From Terriglobia bacterium (lineage in GTDB: Bacteria > Acidobacteriota > Terriglobia > Acidiferrales > UBA7541), in assembly GCA_020073375.1 (NCBI GenBank), contig JAIQFG010000015.1, positions 52,864 to 116,863 of the forward strand: a stretch of DNA of 64,000 nt, in the 5' to 3' direction. Shown here one piece after another: positions 1 through 8,849 of this stretch (the first letter of the stretch is position 1; each line of letters opens with the position of its first letter). The notes under the pieces were generated by a model that ran no database searches, was not told where the DNA came from, and worked only from the letters and a program-made list of their open reading frames with translations. A program made the translations under genes and the position numbers.

Positions 1-899
1 ATCACCCTATGCCAGATGCGCCGCGCGGCGCGGTACTTGGCGATCTCCTCGAAAAAATCGTTGTGTGCGTTGAAGAAAAAGGAAAGCCGCGGCGCGAAAT
101 CGTCCACGCCCATGCCGCGCGCGACGCCCCACTCGACGTATTCGATTGCGTCGCGCAGCGTGAACGCCAACTCCTGAATCGCCGTCGACCCCGCCTCGCG
201 GATGTGATACCCGCTGATCGAAATGGCGTTAAATTTCGGCGTGTGCCGCGCGCCGAATTCAAACGTGTCGATCACCAGACGCATGGACGGCTTCGGCGGA
301 TAAATGTATTCCTTCTGCGCGATGTATTCCTTCAGGATATCGTTTTGCAGCGTTCCGTTGAGCGCGGCCCAATCCACGCCCTGTTTTTCGGCCACTGCCA
401 AATACATCGCCCAGATGATTGCGGCCGGCGAATTGATGGTCATGGACGTGGAAACGCCGCCCAGCGGAATCCGGTCGAAGAGCAATTCCATGTCCGCAAG
501 CGAACTGATGGCCACGCCGCATTTTCCCACTTCGCCCTCGGCCAGCGCATGGTCCGAGTCATACCCCATCAACGTAGGCAGATCGAACGCCACGGAAAGT
601 CCCGTCTGCCCTTGCGAAAGCAGATAACGAAATCTCTGATTGCTGTCCTCCGCCGAGCCGAACCCCGCGAATTGCCGCATCGTCCACAGCCGGCTGCGAT
701 ACATCAACGGATGAATCCCGCGCGTGTACGGAGGTTCGCCGGGAAGTACCAACTTGCGGACGGGTTCCCATCCCGATAGGTCTTCGGGCGTGTATAAACG
801 GCGCACAGGATGATTGGAAACTGTTGTGAATTCGTCCGCACGCTCGCCCGGTTGCCCGGAAGCGGTGCGCCGCGTCGTTTCTTCGTGTCGGGAGGACAT
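1..899 (-). CDS. B12-dependent acyl-CoA mutase large subunit, IcmA-like (partial, 3' end outside window)
   Basis: The first 299 residues are visible, starting at the ATG whose A is base 899; the gene runs off the left edge. The translation carries the acyl-CoA mutase N-terminal barrel: RRLYTPEDL near residue 34, [21 protein letters not shown] at 98-117, [11 protein letters not shown] at 184-194 and [13 protein letters not shown] near 245. The family rearranges the carbon skeleton of acyl-CoA thioesters with adenosylcobalamin. In methylmalonyl-CoA mutase, a Tyr (89 in the Propionibacterium enzyme) and an Arg (207) hold the substrate carboxylate. Here the equivalent positions are Phe77 (RQFAGF) and Gln195 (YIAQKEY), the pair known from isobutyryl-CoA mutase IcmA, with the same 118-residue spacing. 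I therefore infer isobutyryl-CoA or a related substrate rather than methylmalonyl-CoA. The B12-binding domain is not visible and may be a separate subunit. MeaB, the matching GTPase chaperone, lies at 38.6 kb. Confidence 0.82.
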   Translation of the reverse strand, partial: MSSRHEETTRRTASGQPGERADEFTTVSNHPVRRLYTPEDLSGWEPVRKLVLPGEPPYTRGIHPLMYRSRLWTMRQFAGFGSAEDSNQRFRYLLSQGQTGLSVAFDLPTLMGYDSDHALAEGEVGKCGVAISSLADMELLFDRIPLGGVSTSMTINSPAAIIWAMYLAVAEKQGVDWAALNGTLQNDILKEYIAQKEYIYPPKPSMRLVIDTFEFGARHTPKFNAISISGYHIREAGSTAIQELAFTLRDAIEYVEWGVARGMGVDDFAPRLSFFFNAHNDFFEEIAKYRAARRIWHRV

Positions 900-1139
900 G
901 CGTCAGCAGGCCGCGCGAAGAATCTTAGTAAGAAAAGAGAATTGCGGCGCGGCGCGATTTGATTCTAGGCGAACCCCTCAAGCAGAACAACAAAGTTCAG
1001 AGAATCGAAGAGCCAAATCGACAAACGTGGCATTCACCAAAACGAGTCGAGGCCCAAATGACGCGCGCAGTGAAGCGCCTTCCGCGCACGCCATAGACGA
1101 TCCCACCCTACCCCCCTGCTACCTACCGCCTACTCCCTG

Positions 1140-3104
1140 CTATTGCCCGTTCCCAGTGCCTGACGGCCGGTTGGACAGCAACAACACTTCATCCGCTTGC
1201 CTTGCCGGATCCACATACAACTTCCCGCTGGCCGCCGTTCCCGGAATCAGCGTGTCCTTGGACGTCTTCCCACTCTTCGCGTCGGCGATCGTAATGTTAT
1301 AGACCTCCAGCGTGCGCGCCATGGCCCGGTCAAAATTCACTTTGCCCTCGGCCAGGTTGATGCGCGCGCGCACCTCGGCCGATTTCGCGGCCGCCAGCGT
1401 GTTCTGATCGGAAACGATGTTGAACAGCGTGGAAGCTCCCACCTGAAATTTTTTCTGCTCCGCATCGAGCGTCTGTTGATCCAGGTCGCGCGTCTGGCTC
1501 GCAGCGGCGAGCGTGGCGCGGGCTTGCTCCAGAATGATTTGCGCGTTGTGCACGTCGATGGCCGCGTTATTCATGATTTGACGGTACCGCGCTTCGTCCT
1601 GCCGTTCATTCAAGAGTGCGGTGACATTGTTCGCCTGCGCGGCGCGATTGCGGATCGGAATGGTCAGGCTGATCTGCGCGTTGTATTCCGGATAGACGCC
1701 GGTGAACATGTCACCGAGCGAGGATGCCAATCCGGTCACGATCGGCGGCAGCGGTGTGCACGGGGTGGGAGTGCAGGTGGGCGTGCGATTGCCCGCCAGC
1801 CCTTCCGTCGCGTACTCGCCGGACAGGGTCAGAACCGGGAGCAGCGCGTTTTTTGTGGCGCGCACGTTGATGTCGTCTCCCTTCAGGGCAATGGAGGATT
1901 GCAAGACGTCGGGGCGCTTGGTGATGGCTTCCTTCACCAGGTCTTCCAGGGGAATCTTTTCTACTTCGGCTGGCGCCTCGTTGGCCGTGTCGGTGGGAAT
2001 GATCTCCACGTCGCGCAGCGCCGCAGAATTGGGGTCCTTGGAAATCAGGTTCAGCAGCGTGAGTTGGTCCTGCAGCACGGTGGTTTGGGCCACGATCAGA
2101 GCCTGGTTGGCGGTGGCCACCTGCGCCTCGGCCTGCACAATTTCCAGCGGGGCAAGCGTGCCGACATCCACCTGTTTTTTGTTATCGCTGTACGTCTTAT
2201 TGGCCAGTTCAATCTCCTGCCTGGCGACGTCCACATTGCCGCGCGCGAAGACCAGTTCCCAATAAGCGTTCGCCACCGCAGTGACCGAAGTAATGACCTG
2301 CTGTTGGAACGTCTGGTCGGCGATGTTCTTGTTCAGCTTGGCAATGCGTATGAAATGTTCGTTGGCCAGCAATCCAAACCCGTTCAACAGTTGCTGGCTG
2401 CCCACGAAGATGAAGTTGGACTGCACGACCGGATCGAAAAAGCCGGCGGTGCTCGTGGTGGAAGTCCGGGTATTGTTGAAGGTCGCCGAAAAGGCCGTGC
2501 CGGTGTGAAACCCCTGGCTATAGGTCAAGTCACCGATGGCCGCGTGCGTTCCCAACTTGGAAAAATTTCCTACCGCGGCGCTTCCGCCCACTCCCGCGGT
2601 GATTGGGTTATTCACCGGGATCGATCGCGAATCCAGGCTCAATGTCGTGGTGACCTGAGGGTCGAAGTTCTGCGCCGGAATGTTTCCAAGCGCCGGAATC
2701 GTTCCCCCGGACGCTCCGCCACTCAGCGTTCGCAAAATATTAGCCTCGGCCAGCCACGGCGCGTACCGCTGGATGGTGAGGTCCAGATTATTCTGCAGCG
2801 CCAGGTCGATCGCCTCCTGCAGGCTGATGGTCAGCTTGCCGTCCTTGATCATCTGCTCCAGGCTCGCGGAATTTACCAGCACAGGCTCCGGAACCGGCGT
2901 CGGCACATAGGGTGCGAAGATATGCGGAAACAACCTCTTGCCATGGGTATAGTCCTGATTCGATACCTGGATAGTCCGGCCAGATGCCTGCGCCGGCGGC
3001 GCGGCGCCGGCCGGTTGCTGCGCCAGCGCGGGTGAAACCGGCGCCAGGACCAAAAGTAACGCCAGCATGGCGGCAAGCGGCACACGACAGAGCCTTCCAA
3101 TCAT
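1140..3104 (-). CDS. TolC-family outer-membrane efflux protein
   Basis: A 654-residue exported protein with a clear signal peptide (hydrophobic residues 8-28, ending ALAQQ). It carries two copies of the TolC/OEP-type repeat: long helical stretches rich in Ala, Gln and Asn, for example the segments around LALQNNLDLTIQRY near residue 100 and the Q- and A-rich helices at about 380-400 and 530-600. Such proteins form the outer-membrane channel of type I secretion or RND efflux systems. It is longer than a typical TolC (about 450-500) because of an N-terminal extension of roughly 90 residues before the first helix and a short C-terminal tail. No inner-membrane pump or adaptor gene lies next to it, so its partner cannot be named. 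A short Cys-containing loop with TPTCTPTPC is seen around residue 450. Family assignment is firm, substrate unknown. Confidence 0.85.
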   Translation of the reverse strand: MIGRLCRVPLAAMLALLLVLAPVSPALAQQPAGAAPPAQASGRTIQVSNQDYTHGKRLFPHIFAPYVPTPVPEPVLVNSASLEQMIKDGKLTISLQEAIDLALQNNLDLTIQRYAPWLAEANILRTLSGGASGGTIPALGNIPAQNFDPQVTTTLSLDSRSIPVNNPITAGVGGSAAVGNFSKLGTHAAIGDLTYSQGFHTGTAFSATFNNTRTSTTSTAGFFDPVVQSNFIFVGSQQLLNGFGLLANEHFIRIAKLNKNIADQTFQQQVITSVTAVANAYWELVFARGNVDVARQEIELANKTYSDNKKQVDVGTLAPLEIVQAEAQVATANQALIVAQTTVLQDQLTLLNLISKDPNSAALRDVEIIPTDTANEAPAEVEKIPLEDLVKEAITKRPDVLQSSIALKGDDINVRATKNALLPVLTLSGEYATEGLAGNRTPTCTPTPCTPLPPIVTGLASSLGDMFTGVYPEYNAQISLTIPIRNRAAQANNVTALLNERQDEARYRQIMNNAAIDVHNAQIILEQARATLAAASQTRDLDQQTLDAEQKKFQVGASTLFNIVSDQNTLAAAKSAEVRARINLAEGKVNFDRAMARTLEVYNITIADAKSGKTSKDTLIPGTAASGKLYVDPARQADEVLLLSNRPSGTGNGQ

Positions 3105-3577
3105 GATAAGTTTCCTCTCAATCCAAAATTCAGTATTTTGAATCGGCGATGTGATGGCGTAAGAGAGCTAAGAGATTTAAACGTCCGCCGGGGCCGAATT
3201 GTTTCAATTATTTTGCCCGCGCCTGCCGGGATTTTCCGCCTTGCAGTTCATCAAGCTGGTTTCAAAGCCGCCCGCTTGTTAACCCGAATAGTTCCCATGA
3301 TTTCGCCGCCGTTAACCGGGACGGACAAGCCCGGCGCCCCCGTATTGGACGCGAGATTCCGCCGAAGGTCAAGGCCCGCCTCGCCAAATTGAGCCCATGG
3401 GAAGAAGCAGTGTTGTAAAGCCAATGTAGCGCCCGCCTTCAGGCGGGCACTTTGGAGCCAGGCACATGCCCGCCTGAAGGCGGGCGCTACAACCCATCAA
3501 ACGCATCCTCCCGCATCCCCCGTCCCAGCGCCTCCCTCCTTGACTTTCGTTTAGTGGGCCGATAGTCTTGGCCCGCG
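3105..3577. other. Intergenic region between divergent tolC-like gene and pyrE
   Basis: This 473-base gap holds one inverted pair of the GCCCGCC-type palindrome (3426-3490) and otherwise no convincing gene. A TTGACT at 3540-3545 and GATAGT at 3561-3566 could be a weak promoter for pyrE (15-base spacer); it would leave almost no 5' leader before the ATG at 3578. Confidence 0.5.
3426..3490. repeat. GTAG-headed REP pair, family R1
   Basis: Two inverted 24-base arms (3426-3449 and 3467-3490) flank a short spacer. Each arm starts with GTAG and is itself a hairpin, GCCCGCC-TTCA-GGCGGGC. Further copies lie at 5798-5862 and 25275-25341. The layout matches REPIN/BIME elements. Confidence 0.85.
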
Positions 3578-4186
3578 ATGAAGCCAGACGCCATCAAGCA
3601 GATTCTGGAAACGGTCGGAGCCGTGCGTCAGGGCCATTTTGAGCTGACTTCCGGCCTGCACAGCGGCACCTACGTGCAATGCGCGCTGGTCCTGCAGTAT
3701 CCAAAATATGCCGAGCAGTTGGGCCGCGCCCTGGCCGCTGAATTCATGGACCTGCGCGTCGATTGCGTTGCTTCGCCCGCCCTGGGCGGCGTAATCCTCG
3801 GCCATGAAGTCGCCCGTGCCATCCCTCCAAACGCCCATGGCAAGCCCGTCCGCGCCATTTTTGTCGAGCGCGACGCCACCGGCCAACTCACCCTGCGCCG
3901 CGGTTTCCGCGTCGAGCCCGATGAACACGTCCTGGTCATCGAAGACGTCTGGACCACCGGCGGCTCCACTTGCGAAACCATCCGAGTCCTCGAGGAAGCC
4001 GGCGCCCGCGTGGTCGCTGCAGGCGCCCTGATCGACCGCAGCGGCGGCTCCATCGAACTCCCTGTCCGCACCGAAGCCCTCATCGATCTCAGAATCGAAA
4101 GCTATGAGCCCTCCGACTGCCCCCTCTGCCACAACGGCAGCGTAGCCATCAAACCCGGCAGCCGCTTCGCCCGTTCTAATCCCTGA
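3578..4186 (+). CDS. pyrE: Orotate phosphoribosyltransferase
   Basis: A 202-residue protein that attaches the ribose-5-phosphate of PRPP to orotate, giving OMP in cytoplasmic pyrimidine synthesis. The PRPP-binding loop is plain: VLVIEDVWTTGGS at residues 118-130. The N-terminal substrate region GHFELTSGLHSGTY at 19-32 is also typical. Length is normal for the family. The C-terminus carries CPLCHNG, a feature of the PyrE subgroup found in several non-proteobacterial phyla. No Shine-Dalgarno sequence precedes the ATG; the upstream bases read GATAGT then 11 bases, so a short-leader or leaderless transcript is possible. truA follows after 88 bases. CarA and CarB, which feed the same pathway, are encoded at 25.5-29.9 kb. 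Confidence 0.95.
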   Translation: MKPDAIKQILETVGAVRQGHFELTSGLHSGTYVQCALVLQYPKYAEQLGRALAAEFMDLRVDCVASPALGGVILGHEVARAIPPNAHGKPVRAIFVERDATGQLTLRRGFRVEPDEHVLVIEDVWTTGGSTCETIRVLEEAGARVVAAGALIDRSGGSIELPVRTEALIDLRIESYEPSDCPLCHNGSVAIKPGSRFARSNP

Positions 4187-4274
4187 TCCTCCCTCATCCG
4201 ATTTCACGCGTTTCGACGCAAGCCGTTTCCAGCCCTCGGAACGCTCCCTCGTGCGATAATTCCGGACCGGATCC

Positions 4275-5105
4275 ATGCGCAACATCAAACTTACGCTCGC
4301 CTACGACGGCACCGACTTCAGCGGCTGGCAAATCCAGCCCGGCCAGGCAACCGTGCAGGGCACGCTGGCCGAGGTCCTTGAAAAACTCACGCAGAGCCCA
4401 ATCCTGATCCACGGCGCTGGCCGCACCGATGCTGGCGTGCACGCCGCCGGGCAAGTCGCGAATTTCAAAACCGAATCGCCCCTGAGCCCCAACGATTTTC
4501 AACGTGCCTGCAACGCCCTGTTGCCGCCGTCGATCCGCGTGGTCGCCGCGGAGGAAGCCGCGCCCGAGTTCCACTCCCGTTGGAACGCGCTTGCCAAGAC
4601 GTACAGCTACCGGATTTTTCGCGGCCGCATCGTTCCGCCATTCGCGTGGCGCTACGTGCACCAGGATTCCAGCCCGCTCGATTTCGCCGCCATGGCTGAG
4701 GCCGCGCGCCGTTTCGAGGGCGAACACGATTTCACCACGTTCGCCGCGTCCACTGGCTCGGAAGAAGACGACCGCGAACGCCTCACCACGCGCACCATTT
4801 TTCGTTCGGAATTGGTGCGCTGCGCGGAGCAAAGCATCAGTGGCCAGGCGCCGGCCGAGGAATGGGTCTACGTTGTCCGCGGAAAATCCTTCCTCCGCTA
4901 CATGGTCCGAAAAATAGTAGGCACGCTTGTCGAAGTCGGTCGCGGAAAACTCACCCCGGACGACATCCCAAATTTGCTCGCAATGCGCGACCGTTCCAAG
5001 TCTGGCCCCACCATGCCACCGCAGGGTCTGTGCATGATGGGCGTCGAGTACGAATCGACGGCGCAAACGATTGCAATAGATGACGCCGGATCGGCGGCCG
5101 GCTAA
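4275..5105 (+). CDS. truA: tRNA pseudouridine(38-40) synthase
   Basis: A 276-residue enzyme that isomerises uridines 38-40 in the tRNA anticodon stem. The catalytic motif GRTDAGVHA is at residues 49-57 with the nucleophile Asp52. The N-terminal LAYDGTDFSGWQIQP and the later FLRYMVRKIVGTLVEVGRG are both family signatures. Length fits. A GATAAT hexamer ends 14 bases before the ATG and no clear ribosome binding site is seen. The gene lies downstream of pyrE on the same strand and may share or have its own promoter. Confidence 0.95.
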   Translation: MRNIKLTLAYDGTDFSGWQIQPGQATVQGTLAEVLEKLTQSPILIHGAGRTDAGVHAAGQVANFKTESPLSPNDFQRACNALLPPSIRVVAAEEAAPEFHSRWNALAKTYSYRIFRGRIVPPFAWRYVHQDSSPLDFAAMAEAARRFEGEHDFTTFAASTGSEEDDRERLTTRTIFRSELVRCAEQSISGQAPAEEWVYVVRGKSFLRYMVRKIVGTLVEVGRGKLTPDDIPNLLAMRDRSKSGPTMPPQGLCMMGVEYESTAQTIAIDDAGSAAG

Positions 5106-5182
5106 CTTGCTTTCACAGCAGGAAAGACCGCGGCAGCGAATCAGACTGCATTGACCGCTCCTTGCGGCGTGCTCCGGTTTTG

Positions 5183-5257
5183 GTAGCGCCGTCGTCCCGC
5201 CGGCTCCGCGACCATTTATCGATTATCGAAAAACTGCCCGCAAGATGCCGGCGCTAC
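5183..5257. repeat. GTAG-headed REP pair, family R5 (diverged)
   Basis: Left arm GTAGCGCCGTCGTCCCGCCG and right arm ATGCCGGCGCTAC form an imperfect inverted pair. Related copies are at 7205, 16273, 44899 and, as a single arm, 58599. Confidence 0.7.
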
Positions 5258-5401
5258 CGGCCCATAGCGAAAAATGCGGACTCGCCGCCGCCGTATGTGT
5301 CCCCGCACTCGATAGCGATGCGAAGACATGCTTGGTTTCCAGCGAAGGGTTCGAGTAAGATACGCGATAGTCGCTGATTAACCGGGGAGGGGAACTCGAT
5401 C

Positions 5402-5707
5402 ATGGCCGAAGAAACTGCACCGCAAGGCACGCCGCCCGCGCCCGCGGCCGCAGCCGCTCCCGCCGCCGTCGAAGCCGCGCCGCAGGAAGCGAAGCTCAAG
5501 GTGCGCAAACCGAAGCAGCGTTCCTGCGACGAAAAAGACGCCAAGGGAAAACTCTGCGGCGGCCATCTGAAGCGCTGGTACGACTACCCGAAGGACGTCG
5601 AAGCCCGCATCGGCAAGGACGCCGAAATCTATCGCTGCGAATTCTGCAAGACCCTATACAAGCCCGACCCGAAACAGTTGCCGCACAGCTACACATTGCG
5701 GTATTGA
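5402..5707 (+). CDS. Small conserved-looking protein with possible zinc-binding Cys pairs
   Basis: A 101-residue protein of unknown function. The first 35 residues are almost only Ala, Pro and Glu and look disordered. The remaining part is basic and holds four cysteines: Cys42 and Cys52 in CDEKDAKGKLCGG and the pair Cys80/Cys83 in YRCEFCKTLY. The pattern suggests a zinc ribbon or similar metal knuckle, but no named family was recognised. The ORF has the codon bias of its neighbours and a purine-rich sequence (GGGGAGGGGAA, about 5383-5395) sits before the ATG, so it is likely real. It stands alone between truA and the LeuA-like gene. Confidence 0.65.
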   Translation: MAEETAPQGTPPAPAAAAAPAAVEAAPQEAKLKVRKPKQRSCDEKDAKGKLCGGHLKRWYDYPKDVEARIGKDAEIYRCEFCKTLYKPDPKQLPHSYTLRY

Positions 5708-5797
5708 GGGCGCCGTTCTAATTTTGACCTTGTCCGATTTTGCGATTATCTGCCATTGCCGCAGGCAGTCGCGGCAATAGCAATTGGCATAGCCCAT

Positions 5798-5862
5798 GTA
5801 GCGCCCGCCTTCAGGCGGGCACTTGCGAGTCTCGCGCATGCCCGCCTGAAGGCGGGCGCTAC
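5798..5862. repeat. GTAG-headed REP pair, family R1
   Basis: Second copy of the R1 inverted pair, with the same GTAGCGCCCGCC head and GGGCGCTAC tail. It lies just before the next gene; an upstream ATG at 5756 would translate through it, which is why the start at 5882 was preferred for that gene. Confidence 0.85.
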
Positions 5863-5881
5863 AAAAGTCCGGCGGTACGCC

Positions 5882-7117
5882 ATGACCGACGACGGCCTGA
5901 TCTACGATTGGAACACGGCGGGAGATTTTCTTTTCCCGCCCGGCCGAAAAATCACGCTGGACGACGAAACCCTGCGCGACGGCCTGCAAAATCCCTCCGT
6001 CCACAATCCCACGATCGAAGAAAAAATTGAAATCCTACACCTGATGGAATCGCTCGGTATTGAGAGCGCCAATATCGGCCTTCCCGCCGCCGGCCCGCGC
6101 GCCTACGCAGACGCCGAGGCGCTGGCCGTGGAAATCGCCCGCTCCCGCATGAAGATCCGTCCCAACTGCGCGGCGCGCACCGTCGAGGATGACATCCGGC
6201 CCGTCGCCAAAATTTCGCAGCGCGCCGGAATTGCCGTCGAAGTGGGAATGTTTCTCGGCTCCAGCCCCATCCGCCGCCTGGTCGAGGGCTGGACAGTCGA
6301 TTTCCTGCTGCGCACCACGGAAAACGCCGTGCGCTTCGGCGTCGCCCAGGAATTGCCCGTGATGTACGTGACCGAGGACACTACGCGCACAGACGCTTCC
6401 ACCGTCGAGGCGCTGTACTCGGCGGCCATCCGTTGCGGCGCCCGCGCCATCGTCCTGTGCGACACCGTGGGCCACGCCACTCCCATGGGCGCCTACAACC
6501 TGGTGAAATTCGCGCGCGAAAAGATCGTCGCGCCCTCCGGCCAGTCCATCCGCGTCGATTGGCACGGCCACTGCGATCGCGGCCTGGCCATTGCCAATTC
6601 GTTCGCTGCCATCGCCGCCGGCGCCGACCAGGTTCAGTCCGTGGCCAATTCGCTGGGCGAGCGCGTGGGCAATACGCCCACCGAACTGATGCTGGTCAAT
6701 ATGCAATTGCTGGGCATGATCGACCGCGACCTCTCCAAGCTGCGCCAGTTTTCCGAAGCCGTCGCGCGCGCCACGCACACCGTTATTCCCCCCAACTATC
6801 CCGTCGTCGGCCGCGACGCTTTCCGCACCGCCACCGGTGTCCACGCCGCGGCCCTGATCAAGGCCCAGCGCATGGGCGACGCCGCCCTGGCCGACGCCGT
6901 CTACAGCGGCGTCCCCGCCTCGCTCTTCGGCCTCGAGCAGATCATCGAAGTCGGCCCCATGAGCGGAAAATCCAATGTCCTGCACTGGATGCACCGCCAC
7001 GGCATTCCCCCCAGCGACGAAACCGCGCAGCGCGTCCTCGACGCCGCAAAACTCGCCTCCACCGTATTGACCGATGAAGAACTCTTCGCCCTATGCAGGC
7101 AGCCGTCTCCCCGATAA
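5882..7117 (+). CDS. LeuA/HMGL-family acyltransferase, 2-isopropylmalate synthase-like
   Basis: With the start at 5882 the protein has 411 residues. It has the aldol-condensation barrel of the isopropylmalate/homocitrate synthase family: DDETLRDGLQ with Arg32 and Asp33, the metal site WHGHCDRGLA with His228 and His230, GERVGNTPTE, and GRDAFRTATGVHAAALIKA. These enzymes condense acetyl-CoA with a 2-keto acid. The C-terminal leucine-sensing domain of LeuA is missing, so feedback by leucine would not work in the usual way. leuD and leuC follow 5 kb downstream on the other strand, which supports a leucine role, but homocitrate or citramalate synthase cannot be excluded. The upstream ATG at 5756 was rejected because its extra 42 residues are translated repeat. 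Confidence 0.8.
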   Translation: MTDDGLIYDWNTAGDFLFPPGRKITLDDETLRDGLQNPSVHNPTIEEKIEILHLMESLGIESANIGLPAAGPRAYADAEALAVEIARSRMKIRPNCAARTVEDDIRPVAKISQRAGIAVEVGMFLGSSPIRRLVEGWTVDFLLRTTENAVRFGVAQELPVMYVTEDTTRTDASTVEALYSAAIRCGARAIVLCDTVGHATPMGAYNLVKFAREKIVAPSGQSIRVDWHGHCDRGLAIANSFAAIAAGADQVQSVANSLGERVGNTPTELMLVNMQLLGMIDRDLSKLRQFSEAVARATHTVIPPNYPVVGRDAFRTATGVHAAALIKAQRMGDAALADAVYSGVPASLFGLEQIIEVGPMSGKSNVLHWMHRHGIPPSDETAQRVLDAAKLASTVLTDEELFALCRQPSPR

Positions 7118-7454
7118 ACTAATAAGGATTGCTTCGCGCACTGGGCCGGTTTCCACCGCGCAAAAAATCGTTTGCGCCTCGCGCCCGGATTCGCAATGGT
7201 TTTCGTGGCGCCGGCGTCTCGCCGGCAGTTTTTGAATTCCGCCGCGGCGGAAAAAATATCCGGCGAGGCGCCGGCGCTACGAAGGATAACGCGCGTCCGC
7301 GATTGATAAGCTCGCGCAGGAACATTATTCGCGCCTGCGGAAGAAGCGCACCGAGAATGGCAGGCCGGGTTTACCGTTTGACCCGCGCTCCGGAATGGTG
7401 GACACTGGCACACTCGCGGCAATTTGACGTGCGCACGCCGCGGCAGAGTGGGCC
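7118..7454. other. Intergenic region with one REP pair
   Basis: This 337-base gap contains the R5 palindrome pair at 7205-7280 and nothing else that could be supported on either strand. Confidence 0.5.
7205..7280. repeat. REP pair, family R5
   Basis: Left arm begins GTGGCGCCGGCGTCTCGCCG and the right arm ends GAGGCGCCGGCGCTAC. The head is GTGG instead of GTAG on one side. Confidence 0.8.
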
Positions 7455-8726
7455 GTGAAGCGCATTCTTCTATTGTTTACAATTGGTATCGCATTGACCT
7501 CCTTCATCCAGAATTTCGCGCGCAAAGCTTCGGCCTCCCCGGCGCAGGAGGATCCCCGCGTCGCCCGCGTGCTGGAAATTCTCCACGCAGGCGTCCAGGC
7601 CGCCACCGAGGAGCAAATCCGCATCACGGAGATTCCCGCGCCGCCGTTTCAGGAGTCGGCCCGCGCGGCCTACATGAAAACGCTTCTGTCCGCCGCCGGC
7701 CTCCACGTCACCGTCGATACGACGGGCAACGTCATCGGCGAATTCGCGGGATCCTCGCCCGAGATCGTCATGCTCACCGCGCACATGGACACGGTCTTTC
7801 CCGCGGGCACCGACGTGCGCGTCAAGCGCGAAGGCGGCCGCCTGCTCGCTCCGGGAATTTCTGACAATGGCACTGGCCTTGCCGCGCTGGTGGCCATGGC
7901 CAAGGCGTTCCGCGAAGCCAAGATCAAGTCCACCAAAACGATTCTGTTCGTTGCCGACGTGGGCGAAGAAGGGGAAGGGAACTTGCGCGGCATTCGTGCT
8001 CTGGTGGACGCCTACAAAAAAAACCTGAAATACGTGATCGCCCTCGACGGCTCGGCCACCGAATACGTCACCAACGCCGCGCTGGCTTCGCGCCGCGTGG
8101 AAGTCGCCATCGCCGGTCCGGGCGGCCACAGTTGGTCCGATTTCGGCGTGCCCAATCCAATCCACGCTCTGGGCCGCGGCATCTCCCGCTTCGTCGCCGC
8201 ACGCGTTCCCGAATCGCCGCGCACGAGCTTCAACATCGGCGAGATCGAGGGCGGGACGTCGGTGAATTCCATTCCCATGAACGCGCAGATGAAGGTGGAT
8301 TTGCGTTCCGAATCCGAAGCGGAACTCACCAAGCTGGAAGGCATTCTCCGGGACTCGATTCGCGCCGGTATCGATGAGGAAATGTCCGCCGCCCGAGAAC
8401 GCGGCATGGCCGGCAGCGCCACTCTGCTCGATTTGAAAATCAGCGTCCTCGGCGTGCGCCCGTCCGGTGAGCTCGCCGATGATTCGCCGTTGCTGCAAGC
8501 GTTGCTCGCCGCCGATAAGCGCCTGGGTAACCGCTCGCGCATGGAGCGTTCCTCAACCGACGCCAACATCCCGCTCTCGGTCGGCATCCCCGCAATTTCC
8601 ATAGGAGCCGGAGGCCGCAGCGGCGGCGCCCATACTTTGGAAGAATGGTTTGACCCCACCGGCCGTGAACTCGGACTGCACCGGGTCGCCCTGACCACTC
8701 TGAGCGTCGCCGGCCTGGAACCGTAA
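7455..8726 (+). CDS. Exported M20-family metallopeptidase
   Basis: A 423-residue protein with a hydrophobic N-terminus (residues 4-20) that looks like a signal peptide or anchor. The di-zinc peptidase core is clear: MLTAHMDTVFPAGT near residue 109 (metal His and catalytic Asp), ISDNGTGLAALVAMA (bridging Asp), DVGEEGEGNLRG (catalytic Glu-Glu) and a late SSTDANIPLSVGIPAIS. A dimerisation domain is inserted in the middle. Such enzymes (peptidase T / aminotripeptidase-like) cleave short peptides; the export signal suggests periplasmic peptide use. It converges with the following minus-strand gene. The exact substrate is not predictable. Confidence 0.85.
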   Translation: MKRILLLFTIGIALTSFIQNFARKASASPAQEDPRVARVLEILHAGVQAATEEQIRITEIPAPPFQESARAAYMKTLLSAAGLHVTVDTTGNVIGEFAGSSPEIVMLTAHMDTVFPAGTDVRVKREGGRLLAPGISDNGTGLAALVAMAKAFREAKIKSTKTILFVADVGEEGEGNLRGIRALVDAYKKNLKYVIALDGSATEYVTNAALASRRVEVAIAGPGGHSWSDFGVPNPIHALGRGISRFVAARVPESPRTSFNIGEIEGGTSVNSIPMNAQMKVDLRSESEAELTKLEGILRDSIRAGIDEEMSAARERGMAGSATLLDLKISVLGVRPSGELADDSPLLQALLAADKRLGNRSRMERSSTDANIPLSVGIPAISIGAGGRSGGAHTLEEWFDPTGRELGLHRVALTTLSVAGLEP

Positions 8727-8740
8727 AAAAGAAAAAGTGC

Positions 8741-8810
8741 CGTCATTCCGTTCACGGAGAACGTTCTCGGTGAACCGAGGCGCGTTTCTCGCCGAGGAAT
8801 CCCTCTTCGA
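8741..8810. repeat. CGTCATTCCG-type repeat, family R9
   Basis: Starts CGTCATTCCG and ends with CGAGGAATCCCTCTTCGAT. Similar ends occur in 14241-14321 and, inside rsmE, 23257-23313. It separates two convergent genes. Internal palindromes include CGAGAACG/CGTTCTCG. Confidence 0.65.
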
Positions 8811-8849
8811 TCGGATTCCAACGAGCACTCAATCCATATTTTCAAATTC

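Noticed and set aside
1197..3035. 612-residue plus-strand ORF opposite the TolC-like gene
   Set aside because: High-GC antisense shadow: the minus frame encodes a recognisable TolC protein with signal peptide, and the plus frame shows only Arg/Gly/Gln-rich sequence.
3138..3418. Possible small gene or gene remnant before the R1 repeat, including a frame ending EIPPKVKARLAKLSPWEEAVL with TAA at 3416
   Set aside because: The last 20 codons look protein-like, but no start codon is found in that frame and another frame would need a shift. Not enough to call a gene or pseudogene.
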